DNA from: Thermogutta sp. | Lineage (GTDB): Bacteria > Planctomycetota > Planctomycetia > Pirellulales > Thermoguttaceae | Assembly (NCBI RefSeq): GCF_014359955.1 | Contig: NZ_JACIYL010000002.1 | Location: 1-30,327 of the forward strand | Reading direction: 5' to 3' | DNA: 30,327 bases | Shown: one piece after another, positions 8,074 through 16,519 of the stretch | How positions within the stretch are numbered: the first letter of the stretch is position 1 | Layout: the number at the start of each line of letters is the position of its first letter | Translations under genes and position numbers: made by a program | The notes under the pieces: model-generated | Told to the model about the DNA's origin: nothing | Database searches by the model: none | The model's input: the letters and a program-made list of their open reading frames with translations, nothing else

Positions 8074-8811
8074 CGGCGTCAGCCACCACCACAGGCGAAG
8101 GAAGAGACTCGGTTCAACGGTCGCCAGGATTTTTAGCTAATCTACCTGGCTGTAGTGAAAACATCAGGTGACCCTGGCCGCCAGAGGAATGCTCACCGCG
8201 ATTTACCCGGGTCACCAAAGGCCCCCGATTCCCGACACCGGGCAACTTCTCCCCAGAGGGGGCAGCGCGGAAGGACGCATCCCTCCCGGCAGTGAGGTGG
8301 CCCTCGAGGGTGAGGGCACCCTCTCCGCAGGTGGAGCGCATTTCCGACGGATACAGGAAAAAAACGCAAAAACAGAAAGCCATTAGAAAGCACGGTCGGC
8401 GACCGGGTGAAACCTGGTGCCCAGACCAGGGTTGAGTAATAAGGTGGCGTGCGCATCAATGCCGTTGGTGCATAAAAGTTATGAGCCACCGAACGTCAAT
8501 GAGGTCTCGGTATGGGGTGGCCACGGGCCATCCACGGTAAGCGATCCCCGAGGCCGTTGTGCCCCGAGATCTGCCTGGCAGCACTCCTGGTGCTCTTCGA
8601 TGCACGTCAGTCAAATGGGCTGCTCACGCAGGTTTACCGACTGCGGTGGTGCCGGTAAAACTCAGACAAACATAACCAGGTCTCGTTTGACGGTTTTTCA
8701 GCGGCAGAGTTGGGCAGGGTCGATCTCGCCCAGCCGTGAAAAGATGGCGTTATTCGCGGCGAGCCGACCGCCAACTCGTACTATTCGTAAGTAAGGGAGG
8801 AAAAACTGATC
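8074..8811. other. 738-bp gap before the GH29 cluster
   Basis: This is the longest gap inside the enzyme block. Short frames on both strands read through it, but none has a recognisable protein or ribosome site, and a long minus-strand frame entering from 10566 is the shadow of the fucosidase genes. It holds a nested inverted repeat at 8443-8490 (listed) and an AACCTGGT/ACCAGGGTT imperfect stem just before it. The promoter of the three-gene GH29 unit should be here, but I cannot place it confidently. Confidence 0.55.
8443..8490 (+). promoter_or_regulatory. Nested stem-loop, possible leader structure
   Basis: The outer arms GGTGGC (8443-8448) and GCCACC (8485-8490) pair perfectly. Between them GCATCAA pairs with TTGGTGC, with one G-U, around a 5-nt loop. 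It lies about 320 bp upstream of the first GH29 gene. It matches no riboswitch class I recognise and could be chance or a regulator site. Confidence 0.25.
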
Positions 8812-10227
8812 ATGAACAGGTCCATGAACGTCCTGTCGCGGGGGAAACAAAACTGGCTGAAACTGGCTGTCGTCGGGCTGATGGTGCTGTTTCCCTTGGC
8901 AACCACCAGGGCGGCGGCTCCCGAGCCGCAGCCACCGGCGCAGGATCGCGCAGCCTGGATGGACGAGGCACGCTTCGGCATGTTCATCCACTGGGGAATC
9001 TATTCTCAGCTCGGCCGCGGTGAATGGGTGATGAATCGGGAAAAGATTCCGGTGGCAGAGTACGAAAAACTGGCGGCCACCTTCAATCCCGTCAAATTCA
9101 ATGCGGAAGAATGGGTGCGCATCGCGAAGGACGCCGGAATGCGCTACATCGTCATCACCAGCAAACACCACGACGGATTTGCCATGTTCGGCTCCAAGGT
9201 GAGCCCCTATAACATCGTGGATGCCACACCCTTCAAACGCGATCCGCTTAAAGAACTGGCCGCCGCCTGTCAGAAGTACGGGATTCGACTGGGATTTTAC
9301 TACTCTCACGCGCAGGACTGGCACCATCCCGGCGGCGCCATCAGTCGTGGTCCGTGGGACCCCCGACAAAAGGGCGACTTCGACACCTATTTCCAGAAAA
9401 AAGCCCTTCCTCAAATCCGCGAACTGCTCACAGGCTATGGACCGGTTGCCGTGTTGTGGTGCGATACTCCCTGGCAGATGACCCCGGAAAAAGCCCGACA
9501 AATCACCAGGCTGGTCCGGGAGCTGCAACCCGCAACGCTTATCAATAGTCGCATCCTTTACCATGGTCGCGACATTCCCAGTCTTTCCCCGGAACAATTG
9601 AGTGAATTGCGGGATATCGGCGTGGACTTTCTGTCCTACGGCGACCGGCAGATCCCGGCCAATCCTTTCCCGGACTGGCATTGGGAGACCTGCATGACGC
9701 TGAACCGTTCCTGGGGATACCGGGCGGATGACCATGACTGGAAGACCCCCGCCACCGTGATTCGGATGCTTGTCGAGGTAACGAGCAAGGGTGGGAGCTT
9801 CCTGCTCAATGTTGGACCGACGGCGGAAGGGGTGATCCAGCCCGAAGCTGTGGCCATCCTCCGCCAGGTCGGCGATTGGCTGAAGGTCAACGGCGAGTCG
9901 ATTTACGGGGCGGGACGCGCCAACCTGAAGAGCCCTGCCCCCGCAGCCAGGGCTCCCAGAGGCAGGCGCGGAGAAGGGGCCGCGGAAACCGGCCCCGACT
10001 GGCTGGCCACGGCCCGGCCGGGGAAGCTGTACATCCATCTGTTCCGCTGGCCTCAGGAACCCTTCGCCCTGAAAGGCGTCTCCGGGTCTGTGGAGAAGGT
10101 TTCTCTCCTGGCGGATCCTGCACACGAGCCGCTTCGCTTCCAGCAGGACGACGATACGGTGACCGTGCATCTGCCGCCCAAAGCCCTGGACGACCGCGAC
10201 ACAGTGCTCTGTCTCGAGCTGAGGTAA
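8812..10227 (+). CDS. Secreted GH29 alpha-L-fucosidase-type enzyme (first of three)
   Basis: A 471-residue GH29 retaining exo-alpha-L-fucosidase. The signal peptide spans about residues 1-35 (WLKLAVVGLMVLFPLATT). Hallmarks are ARFGMFIHWGIYS (53-65), the sugar-binding KHHDGFAMF (118-126), FYYSHAQDWH, and the candidate nucleophile D218 in AVLWCDTP, matching the WxD position of the family. WETCMTLNRSWGY (about 291-303) and SKGGSFLLNVGPT (325-337) follow. A beta-sandwich-like C-terminal part starts near residue 385, after an Ala/Arg/Gly-rich stretch. ATG 8812 has AGGGAGG 11 bp upstream; a second ATG four codons in is less well placed. It opens a tight three-gene unit with 6-bp and 24-bp gaps, probably one transcript. 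The exact linkage or sugar is not predictable. Confidence 0.93.
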   Translation: MNRSMNVLSRGKQNWLKLAVVGLMVLFPLATTRAAAPEPQPPAQDRAAWMDEARFGMFIHWGIYSQLGRGEWVMNREKIPVAEYEKLAATFNPVKFNAEEWVRIAKDAGMRYIVITSKHHDGFAMFGSKVSPYNIVDATPFKRDPLKELAAACQKYGIRLGFYYSHAQDWHHPGGAISRGPWDPRQKGDFDTYFQKKALPQIRELLTGYGPVAVLWCDTPWQMTPEKARQITRLVRELQPATLINSRILYHGRDIPSLSPEQLSELRDIGVDFLSYGDRQIPANPFPDWHWETCMTLNRSWGYRADDHDWKTPATVIRMLVEVTSKGGSFLLNVGPTAEGVIQPEAVAILRQVGDWLKVNGESIYGAGRANLKSPAPAARAPRGRRGEGAAETGPDWLATARPGKLYIHLFRWPQEPFALKGVSGSVEKVSLLADPAHEPLRFQQDDDTVTVHLPPKALDDRDTVLCLELR

Positions 10228-10233
10228 TCCACG

Positions 10234-11778
10234 ATGAGGCGTTCGTTTTTGCCGGTCGCATTCGTCTCTACTCTGATATTGAGGATTGCGGTCTCCGGAG
10301 CGGCTTTCGCGCTGTCCGAAAGCAGCACTATTCCCATCGAAGAAGGGCCGGTTCAACCGACCTGGGAGTCTCTGGCCCAGCACTATCGTGTCCCGGACTG
10401 GTTCAGGGACGCGAAGATCGGCGTCTGGCTGCATTGGGGTATCCCCTCCGCGATCGACGAGAACCGGCCCAACGATGGGTCGCACTACGGCCGCCGAATG
10501 TATGGCCCCAACGAGGGTGAAACCGGCCTGCAACTCGAGATGACCCGCAGATTGTCTGAGTGGCACGCCCAGCGCTACGGTCCACCTTCGGAATTCGGTT
10601 ACGAAGACTTTGTGCCGCTATTCAAGGCGGAAAGGTGGGATCCGGAATCGCTCGTGATATTCTTCAAAGAGTGCGGCGCCCGTTTTATCATGCCGGTCGC
10701 ATGTCACCATGACAATTTTGATTTGTATGATTCATTTCACCCCTGGAATTCCGTCAAAATGGGCCCCCATCGCGATATCGTGGGGGAATGGAAAGCGGTC
10801 GCGGTCAAACACGGGCTCAAATTCGGTGTTTCCACCCATCTCTACTGGTCTCCTCGCTTCTTTATGACTGCCCGACAATATCAAAAACCGGGTACTCTGG
10901 AATGGAAACTGTTTAATATGGATTTCGATCCTAGAAATTACGCGAGTCAGGACAGCTGGAACCAACACTGGTATCTTCGATGCTGGGAACTGATCGAAAA
11001 ATACGATCCCGACATATTCAATAACGATGCTCCCTTCCCTGACGAAAAACGGGGTAAAAGCCTGGGCATCACGCTGTTTACATCTTTTCTCAATCGGGAT
11101 CTTAAAGAAAACAATGGAAAGCAAACGGTGGTTATTTCACTTAAAGCCACCAACAAACCACCGTCCGCTTTTACGTACAATTGCGAGCGGGGAATGTTTA
11201 GCGATATTCAGCCCTACCCGTGGATATGGGCGACCGATCTTTCCGGCAGTTGGTTCTATCGCAAGGAAGCTGTCTGCCGGATGAGTATACCCGTCATGAT
11301 AGGAAACGTTGTGGATGTCGTCAGCAAGAACGGTATTGCCATGCTCAATGTGGCCCTGCGGGGTGACGGAACGCTCCCCGAAAACCAGGCAGAATACCTG
11401 AAAGCCCTGGGACGATTTCTGGCCATCAACGGCGAGGGGATCTATGGCACTCGCCCGTGGAAAGTCTATGGGGAAGGACCGACGGAAATCAAAACGGGAC
11501 GCGGCAAGGAAAATTATCATCCGTATACATCCCATGACATTCGTTTCACTTCCAGGCCCGGCGTGCTCTATGCCTTTGTCCTGGCACCCCCGAGCGACAA
11601 TATCGTGATCAAGACACTCGCCAGCGGCGGCATACTGGACAGGGACATTGCGTCGGTTGAATTGATGGGAAGCCAGGAACAGATAATTTGGCAACGCACA
11701 CCGGAAGGGCTGGTTATCCAGCGTCCCAAAACACTTCCCGCTCAACCGGTGATTGGGTTCAAACTTCTCCTGAATTAG
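10234..11778 (+). CDS. Secreted divergent GH29-like glycosidase (second of three)
   Basis: A 514-residue protein starting 6 bp after the preceding stop, so probably translationally coupled. Signal peptide about 1-27. The GH29 frame is recognisable: WFRDAKIGVWLHWGIPS (56-72), FIMPVACHHDNFDLYDS (151-167) where standard members have KHHDGF, VVSKNGIAMLNVALRGDG in place of the SKGGNFLLNVGP segment, and INGEGIYGTRPW. The candidate nucleophile is D265 in DIFNND, where typical enzymes read WFD or similar. Asn instead of Gly after CHHD and the unusual nucleophile neighbourhood suggest specificity for a different sugar or ring position than its neighbours. A long insertion (SAIDENRPNDGSHYGRRMYG) follows the first motif. 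GH29-related is secure; true fucosidase activity is not. Confidence 0.82.
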   Translation: MRRSFLPVAFVSTLILRIAVSGAAFALSESSTIPIEEGPVQPTWESLAQHYRVPDWFRDAKIGVWLHWGIPSAIDENRPNDGSHYGRRMYGPNEGETGLQLEMTRRLSEWHAQRYGPPSEFGYEDFVPLFKAERWDPESLVIFFKECGARFIMPVACHHDNFDLYDSFHPWNSVKMGPHRDIVGEWKAVAVKHGLKFGVSTHLYWSPRFFMTARQYQKPGTLEWKLFNMDFDPRNYASQDSWNQHWYLRCWELIEKYDPDIFNNDAPFPDEKRGKSLGITLFTSFLNRDLKENNGKQTVVISLKATNKPPSAFTYNCERGMFSDIQPYPWIWATDLSGSWFYRKEAVCRMSIPVMIGNVVDVVSKNGIAMLNVALRGDGTLPENQAEYLKALGRFLAINGEGIYGTRPWKVYGEGPTEIKTGRGKENYHPYTSHDIRFTSRPGVLYAFVLAPPSDNIVIKTLASGGILDRDIASVELMGSQEQIIWQRTPEGLVIQRPKTLPAQPVIGFKLLLN

Positions 11779-11802
11779 TCGGACAATCGACAAGGGACGA
11801 TA

Positions 11803-13236
11803 ATGCGTAGGCCGAGCGTACTCACCATTCTATTGTGGCTGTTTGTTATTGGGGCTCTGGCGACTAGGGTGAGCGCCGCGGAGTCTGTGACCACCGGCCA
11901 AGGACCGGACGATCAGTCGGAGCATGACAGGCGGATGGCCTGGTGGCGGGAGGCCCGGTTTGGGCTGTTTATCCACTGGGGACTCTATTCAGTGGCCGGG
12001 GGAGAATGGCAGGGCAAGGACTACGGCAAGGAAATGGGTGGAGCCAGCGCGGAATGGCTCATGAATAGCGCCAATATTCCCCGGGAAGAATATCGCAATA
12101 GCCTGGCGCCGAGATTTAATCCCACGCGGTTTAATGCGACGGAATGGGTCGCCACAGCCAAGAACGCGGGCGCCAAATATATCGTGATCACCGCCAAGCA
12201 TCACGAGGGCTTTTGTCTCTTCGACTCGCAATATACAGATTACGACGTTGTCGATGCCACGCCATTCAAACGGGACGTCATCAAGGAACTCTCCGAGGAA
12301 TGCAAAAAGCAGGGCATCCGCCTGGGGCTGTACTATTCCCAAAGTAGGGATTGGTACCATCGAGGCCGGGGCAGCAACCATCCCGGAATTATGTCAGACG
12401 AGGAGTATGTCAACTTCGTGAAAAACCAATTGCGGGAACTTCTGACGAATTATGGCGATATTGCCATTATCTGGTTCGACACCGGTAGCAATGACGTAGA
12501 AGAGAATAACCAGTACGGCGCCGTGGTGCGACAACTGCAGCCGCAGGCCATTATTTGCAGCCGCCTTTACGGTCGTGGCGTACCACCGGCCCAGCGGCTC
12601 TACGCCGACTTCGAATCGCTCCCGGATCGAACCATTGCTCCCAAACGCATGGAAGGTGATTATGAAACCTGCATGCCCATGCGATCAAACTGGGGATACG
12701 ACCGCGACGACAACAACTGGAAAAGCACGAAAGAACTCATCCATTATCTCGTGCTGAGTGCGGCCCGCGGCGTGAACTTTTTGCTCAACGTGGGGCCGAC
12801 ACCGGAGGGGACCTTCTGCCCCGAAGAGATGGAAAGACTCAAAGAAATGGGTGCCTGGATGAAAATCAACGGCGATTCGATCTACGGTAGTCGTCCCTCG
12901 CCGGTGGATTTTGATTTTCCGTGGGGAACGATGACGCAGAAAGATCGGCTGCTCTATCTCCATGTCCTGGACGGAGACGCGAAAGATATCGTTTTTTATG
13001 GTGTGGTGGGCAAACCTGTCAAAGCCTATCTGCTGGCCGATCCCGGCACAATTTGCGACATCCAGTATGATGACCGCCGCCACATCACAACCGTCCATCG
13101 ACCAGCAGTAATACCAGACGATAAAGATACCGTCATTGTGGTGGAATATCATTCGCCACCCACCGCCGACCCGAATGCACAGGGGGAATACTACTGGCCC
13201 AAGGCCACGGAAAGAAAAACGCGAAGGCGTTTATAG
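11803..13236 (+). CDS. Secreted GH29 alpha-L-fucosidase-type enzyme (third of three)
   Basis: A 477-residue GH29 enzyme. The signal peptide is about 1-26 (TILLWLFVIGALATRVSA). Diagnostic segments are ARFGLFIHWGLYS (51-63), KYIVITAKHHEGFCLF (125-140), YYSQSRDWYH, the candidate nucleophile D226 in IIWFDTGSND, YETCMPMRSNWGY, and GVNFLLNVGPTPEG. A C-terminal beta domain is followed by a short basic tail (ATERKTRRRL). It sits 24 bp after the second GH29 gene and is close in pattern to the first, though KHHEGF replaces KHHDGF and it carries a GKDYGKEMGG insertion. It is probably the last gene of the three-gene transcript, since the next gene is 273 bp away. It may target a different fucosyl linkage from the first enzyme. 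Confidence 0.93.
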   Translation: MRRPSVLTILLWLFVIGALATRVSAAESVTTGQGPDDQSEHDRRMAWWREARFGLFIHWGLYSVAGGEWQGKDYGKEMGGASAEWLMNSANIPREEYRNSLAPRFNPTRFNATEWVATAKNAGAKYIVITAKHHEGFCLFDSQYTDYDVVDATPFKRDVIKELSEECKKQGIRLGLYYSQSRDWYHRGRGSNHPGIMSDEEYVNFVKNQLRELLTNYGDIAIIWFDTGSNDVEENNQYGAVVRQLQPQAIICSRLYGRGVPPAQRLYADFESLPDRTIAPKRMEGDYETCMPMRSNWGYDRDDNNWKSTKELIHYLVLSAARGVNFLLNVGPTPEGTFCPEEMERLKEMGAWMKINGDSIYGSRPSPVDFDFPWGTMTQKDRLLYLHVLDGDAKDIVFYGVVGKPVKAYLLADPGTICDIQYDDRRHITTVHRPAVIPDDKDTVIVVEYHSPPTADPNAQGEYYWPKATERKTRRRL

Positions 13237-13509
13237 CGCGTATGATAGAGTTTCACGAGAAAAATCTACGAACGACTGGGTAACCTGGTCCGTTTATCGG
13301 CAGAAATGACAAACGTGACTTCTGAGCGCGAAACAAGACAGACGCAACATTGTTGAAAGATTTCCGTTATAAAGCCAGCGCAAAATTGGCATCCAGACGC
13401 ATGGTTGGTCCATTCGGAAACGATGAGCCCGCCCGTGAGTGTTGTGGCTCATTTAAGCAAAAACAGGCCGTTACATTACTGTCATTAACGCGAAAGAACT
13501 AAAGTGACA

Positions 13510-14637
13510 ATGCGTGCGATCAATCTGAACTGGCTATTTGGACTCATGGTGGCCGTTGCCGGAACGGCCCCCGCCCGCGCCGGTGATTTTCCGCTGTTTA
13601 GCTGGGATCGGGTGCCGGTTTATGCACATGTGGGCAAAGCGTCGGACGACTTCACACCGGAGCAATTGGACTTTCTGGCCAAACATTTTAATTTCATCAC
13701 AATAGAGAAAGACCAGGCAAGTCACAAACACGGCAGTACCGAAAAAGGCTTTGCTGTAGCTGCCAGGGAGATTAAAAAGCGAAATCCCAATGCCAAGGTA
13801 CTGTTCTACTGGAATGCGTCGCTGGACACATCGTCGAATCGCGGGCGGTACGAAGCCATGGAAACCTTTCCCCAGGGCGGGTTTTTGACGGATCCCCTGG
13901 GGCAGATCATCAAGCGGCGCGGGGCGGTCCCCAACTACGACCTCACCCGCGAGGACGTGCGTCACTGGTGGTCGGACGTGGCGGCGAAAGCCGTCACTGA
14001 ATATGGTGCCGACGGAATCTTTGCCGACGCCATGGATCAGCGGGAAGAAAAAGGACTAACACCAGAGAAGATCAAGGCCCTTACTGCTGCCCGGGTAGCG
14101 CTCCTGGAAGAAACACGTCGCAAGATTGGCCCCCACAAACTCATTATTTACAATGGTCTGATGAAAGGCGATGCCCAGCAACTGCTGCAATTCGCCGACG
14201 GGGCCATGATCGAGAGTTTCTGTCATCCTTCCTATGGGGATAGCAAGGAAGTTCTGGTCGAGTACTTTGAGGCAACACGGGCCGCCGCTCAAGCGGGTAA
14301 GATCGTCATTCTCAAGGGTTGGCCGGGGTTCACTTTCCGCTGGAAGGAGATGATGGCCCGACCTTATGCTGAACTGGCCCAGCTTGCGAGAGAGCGGATC
14401 ACATTCCCGCTGGCCTGTTTTCTCATCGCAGCGGAGCGGAATTGTTACTTCTGCTATAGCTGGGGCTATCGGGAATTTCACGGAACCTTTGAGTGGTATC
14501 CCGAGTTCGATAAACCACTTGGTCCGCCCAAGGGCCCTGCCCAGCGCAGCGGCTGGATCTTTCGGCGTGAATTCGAACATGCGTCTGTGTTTGTGGACCT
14601 TGAACACAAGGTTGCGAGAATCGACTGGAAACCGTAG
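13510..14637 (+). CDS. Secreted putative glycoside hydrolase (GHL15-like)
   Basis: A 375-residue exported protein whose sequence looks like a TIM-barrel putative glycosidase of the GHL15 type (hypothetical glycosyl hydrolase family 15). Signal peptide is about 1-22 (NWLFGLMVAVAGTAPARA). Segments include VPVYAHVGKASDDFTPEQLDF, a strand-like NFITIEKDQ, AKVLFYWNASLDTS, and the acidic motif YGADGIFADAMDQ, where active-site Asp residues of related barrels lie. FTFRWKEM and AERNCYFCYSWGY come later. There is no confident catalytic assignment. GTG 13504 is two codons upstream in frame; both starts lack a strong ribosome site. The enzymatic context supports a carbohydrate role, but no activity is known from the sequence alone. 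Confidence 0.65.
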   Translation: MRAINLNWLFGLMVAVAGTAPARAGDFPLFSWDRVPVYAHVGKASDDFTPEQLDFLAKHFNFITIEKDQASHKHGSTEKGFAVAAREIKKRNPNAKVLFYWNASLDTSSNRGRYEAMETFPQGGFLTDPLGQIIKRRGAVPNYDLTREDVRHWWSDVAAKAVTEYGADGIFADAMDQREEKGLTPEKIKALTAARVALLEETRRKIGPHKLIIYNGLMKGDAQQLLQFADGAMIESFCHPSYGDSKEVLVEYFEATRAAAQAGKIVILKGWPGFTFRWKEMMARPYAELAQLARERITFPLACFLIAAERNCYFCYSWGYREFHGTFEWYPEFDKPLGPPKGPAQRSGWIFRREFEHASVFVDLEHKVARIDWKP

Positions 14638-14652
14638 AAACTATTTTGGTGT

Positions 14653-14672
14653 GAGAACCACGCAGGGTTCTC
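14653..14672 (+). terminator. Stem-loop just after the GHL15-like gene
   Basis: GAGAACC (14653-14659) pairs perfectly with GGTTCTC (14666-14672) around a 6-nt loop, starting 15 bp after the stop codon. There is no T tract, so it could be a weak terminator or an mRNA-end stabiliser. Confidence 0.3.
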
Positions 14673-14845
14673 TCGGCAGATGAGGTGAATTTCCTACGCA
14701 AAAAATTGATGTACTCGATTAATTCGCTGACAGGCAAAACGACGCTCTCGCGGTTATTCGTCCGCAGTCAAAAACGATAGAACCAGGATATAACGCGCAG
14801 GTAGCAGGTATCGGTGATCTTAGTCCAGATTGGAGAGAAACATTC

Positions 14846-16339
14846 ATGCGACACACGTGGATTATTCTTGCTGGGCTTTTGTTGGTATTCTCGGCGAGTT
14901 TGGGATGGGCCGCGACATCGGGAGAGAAGCCCAATATCGTTTTCATCCTGGCCGACGACCTCGGGTACGGTGACGTCCAGTGTTACAATCCCGAGCGGGG
15001 TAAAATCCCGACTCCGTATATCGATCGACTGGCCGCCGAGGGCATGATGTTTACCGACGCTCACAGCACATCATCGGTATGTACACCAAGCCGCTACAGC
15101 ATTCTTACTGGTCGCTACAACTGGCGGACGCGCCTTCAGTCGGGAGTTCTCAGCGGGTACAGCCCCCCGTTGATTGACGCGAACCGCCTCACGGTGCCGG
15201 CCCTGCTCAAACAGCATGGGTACCATACTGCGTGCATCGGCAAGTGGCATTTGGGTATGAATATTCCGAGGCGTGAACCCTCGCCGAAAATCACCGATGG
15301 TCCAACAACTCGCGGATTCGATTATTTCTTCGGCATCAGCGCGTCGCTGGATATGCCCCCGTTCGCTTATATAGAGAACGACCATTTCACCGAACCCTTG
15401 ACGACCACCAAGACGTGGCAGCGGACGGGTCCGGCAGCCGCCAGCTTCGAGGCGGTCGATGTCCTGCCCACCCTCACGCAGCGCGCCGTGGATTACATTA
15501 CAGAGCGAGCCACCACCAAACAACCGTTCTTCCTCTATCTGGCTCTCACTTCCCCCCATACACCGATCGTGCCGTCCAAGGAATGGCAGGGCAAAAGCCC
15601 CCTCGGCAAATACGGCGACTTCGTCATGCAAACGGATTGGACCGTGGGCCAGGTGGTGGCGGCCATCGATCGGGCAGGCTTGCGTGAGAATACCCTGGTA
15701 ATCTTCACCAGTGACAACGGTTGCTCGAAGGCCGCAAGAATCGAGGAGCTTCAGCAGCGCGGGCACTACCCGAGCGGTCCCCTGCGCGGCTCGAAATCCG
15801 ACATCTGGGACGGGGGGCATCGCATCCCGTTCATCGTCCGCTGGCCAGCCCGCGTGCCCGCCGGCAGCCGCTGCGACCAGCTTGTTTGCCAGATGGACCT
15901 GATGGCAACCTGTGCCGATATCCTCGGGGTCACACTGCCGCCCGATGCTGGAGAAGATAGCGTCAGTTTTCTCCCTTTGTTGACCGGCCAGGCCAAGGAG
16001 CCGGTCCGCCGGGTTCTCGTCCATCACTCCTACTATGGAGTTTTTGCCCTTCGCGAGGAGCAGTGGAAACTTGCCCTGTGCGGTGGATCGGGCGGGTGGA
16101 CACCCCCGTCCTTCGGCGGCCCCGAGGCCATGGCTCTGCCTCAAACCCAACTGTACAATATGGCGACTGATATCGGTGAGACAAACAATCTTTATGCCGA
16201 GCAACCCGAGCGAGTTACATCGATGACCCAGTTGCTGGAGAAAGTCGTGGCCGATGGTCGCAGCACACCCGGTCCCAAGCAGGCCAACGATGCACCGGTG
16301 GAAATTCGCAAGAAGGGCAAGCCCCGCAGGAGGGGATAA
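14846..16339 (+). CDS. Secreted arylsulfatase-type sulfatase (S1 family)
   Basis: A 497-residue formylglycine sulfatase of arylsulfatase A type. Signal peptide is about 1-23 (IILAGLLLVFSASLGWA). The first metal site is ADDLGYGD (36-43). The active-site signature is C79-T-P-S-R83, followed by the usual LTGRYNWRTR. GKWHLGM at about 133-139 supplies the Lys and His, SPHTP lies in the sulfate pocket, and TSDNGC completes the metal site. The basic C-terminus (KKGKPRRRG) resembles tails on other planctomycete sulfatases. ATG 14846 has GGAGAG 8 bp upstream. It is one of four sulfatase domains of different subgroups in this block, consistent with several sulfate positions on one substrate. Maturation needs a formylglycine-generating enzyme encoded elsewhere. 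Confidence 0.94.
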   Translation: MRHTWIILAGLLLVFSASLGWAATSGEKPNIVFILADDLGYGDVQCYNPERGKIPTPYIDRLAAEGMMFTDAHSTSSVCTPSRYSILTGRYNWRTRLQSGVLSGYSPPLIDANRLTVPALLKQHGYHTACIGKWHLGMNIPRREPSPKITDGPTTRGFDYFFGISASLDMPPFAYIENDHFTEPLTTTKTWQRTGPAAASFEAVDVLPTLTQRAVDYITERATTKQPFFLYLALTSPHTPIVPSKEWQGKSPLGKYGDFVMQTDWTVGQVVAAIDRAGLRENTLVIFTSDNGCSKAARIEELQQRGHYPSGPLRGSKSDIWDGGHRIPFIVRWPARVPAGSRCDQLVCQMDLMATCADILGVTLPPDAGEDSVSFLPLLTGQAKEPVRRVLVHHSYYGVFALREEQWKLALCGGSGGWTPPSFGGPEAMALPQTQLYNMATDIGETNNLYAEQPERVTSMTQLLEKVVADGRSTPGPKQANDAPVEIRKKGKPRRRG

Positions 16340-16519
16340 CGAGAATAAGGTGGCTGCATCACGTCCGATGTCCTCTCATGGACCTTGCGATGAGAAACGT
16401 TTATATTCCGACAATTCATTTTTGATCGAGTAAATCAGGTGTTTACCTTTTTATCGTGACTAAGTATTCACAGGGGGTGGAAACTCCCGCAACGGTTACC
16501 TGAGAGAAAGGGATCTGTC

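Noticed and set aside
8698..10566. 622-codon minus-strand open frame
   Set aside because: It lies exactly opposite the first GH29 gene, has no recognisable domain, and is explained by GC-rich codon bias on the coding strand.
15071..16204. 377-codon minus-strand open frame
   Set aside because: Shadow of the sulfatase gene on the plus strand.
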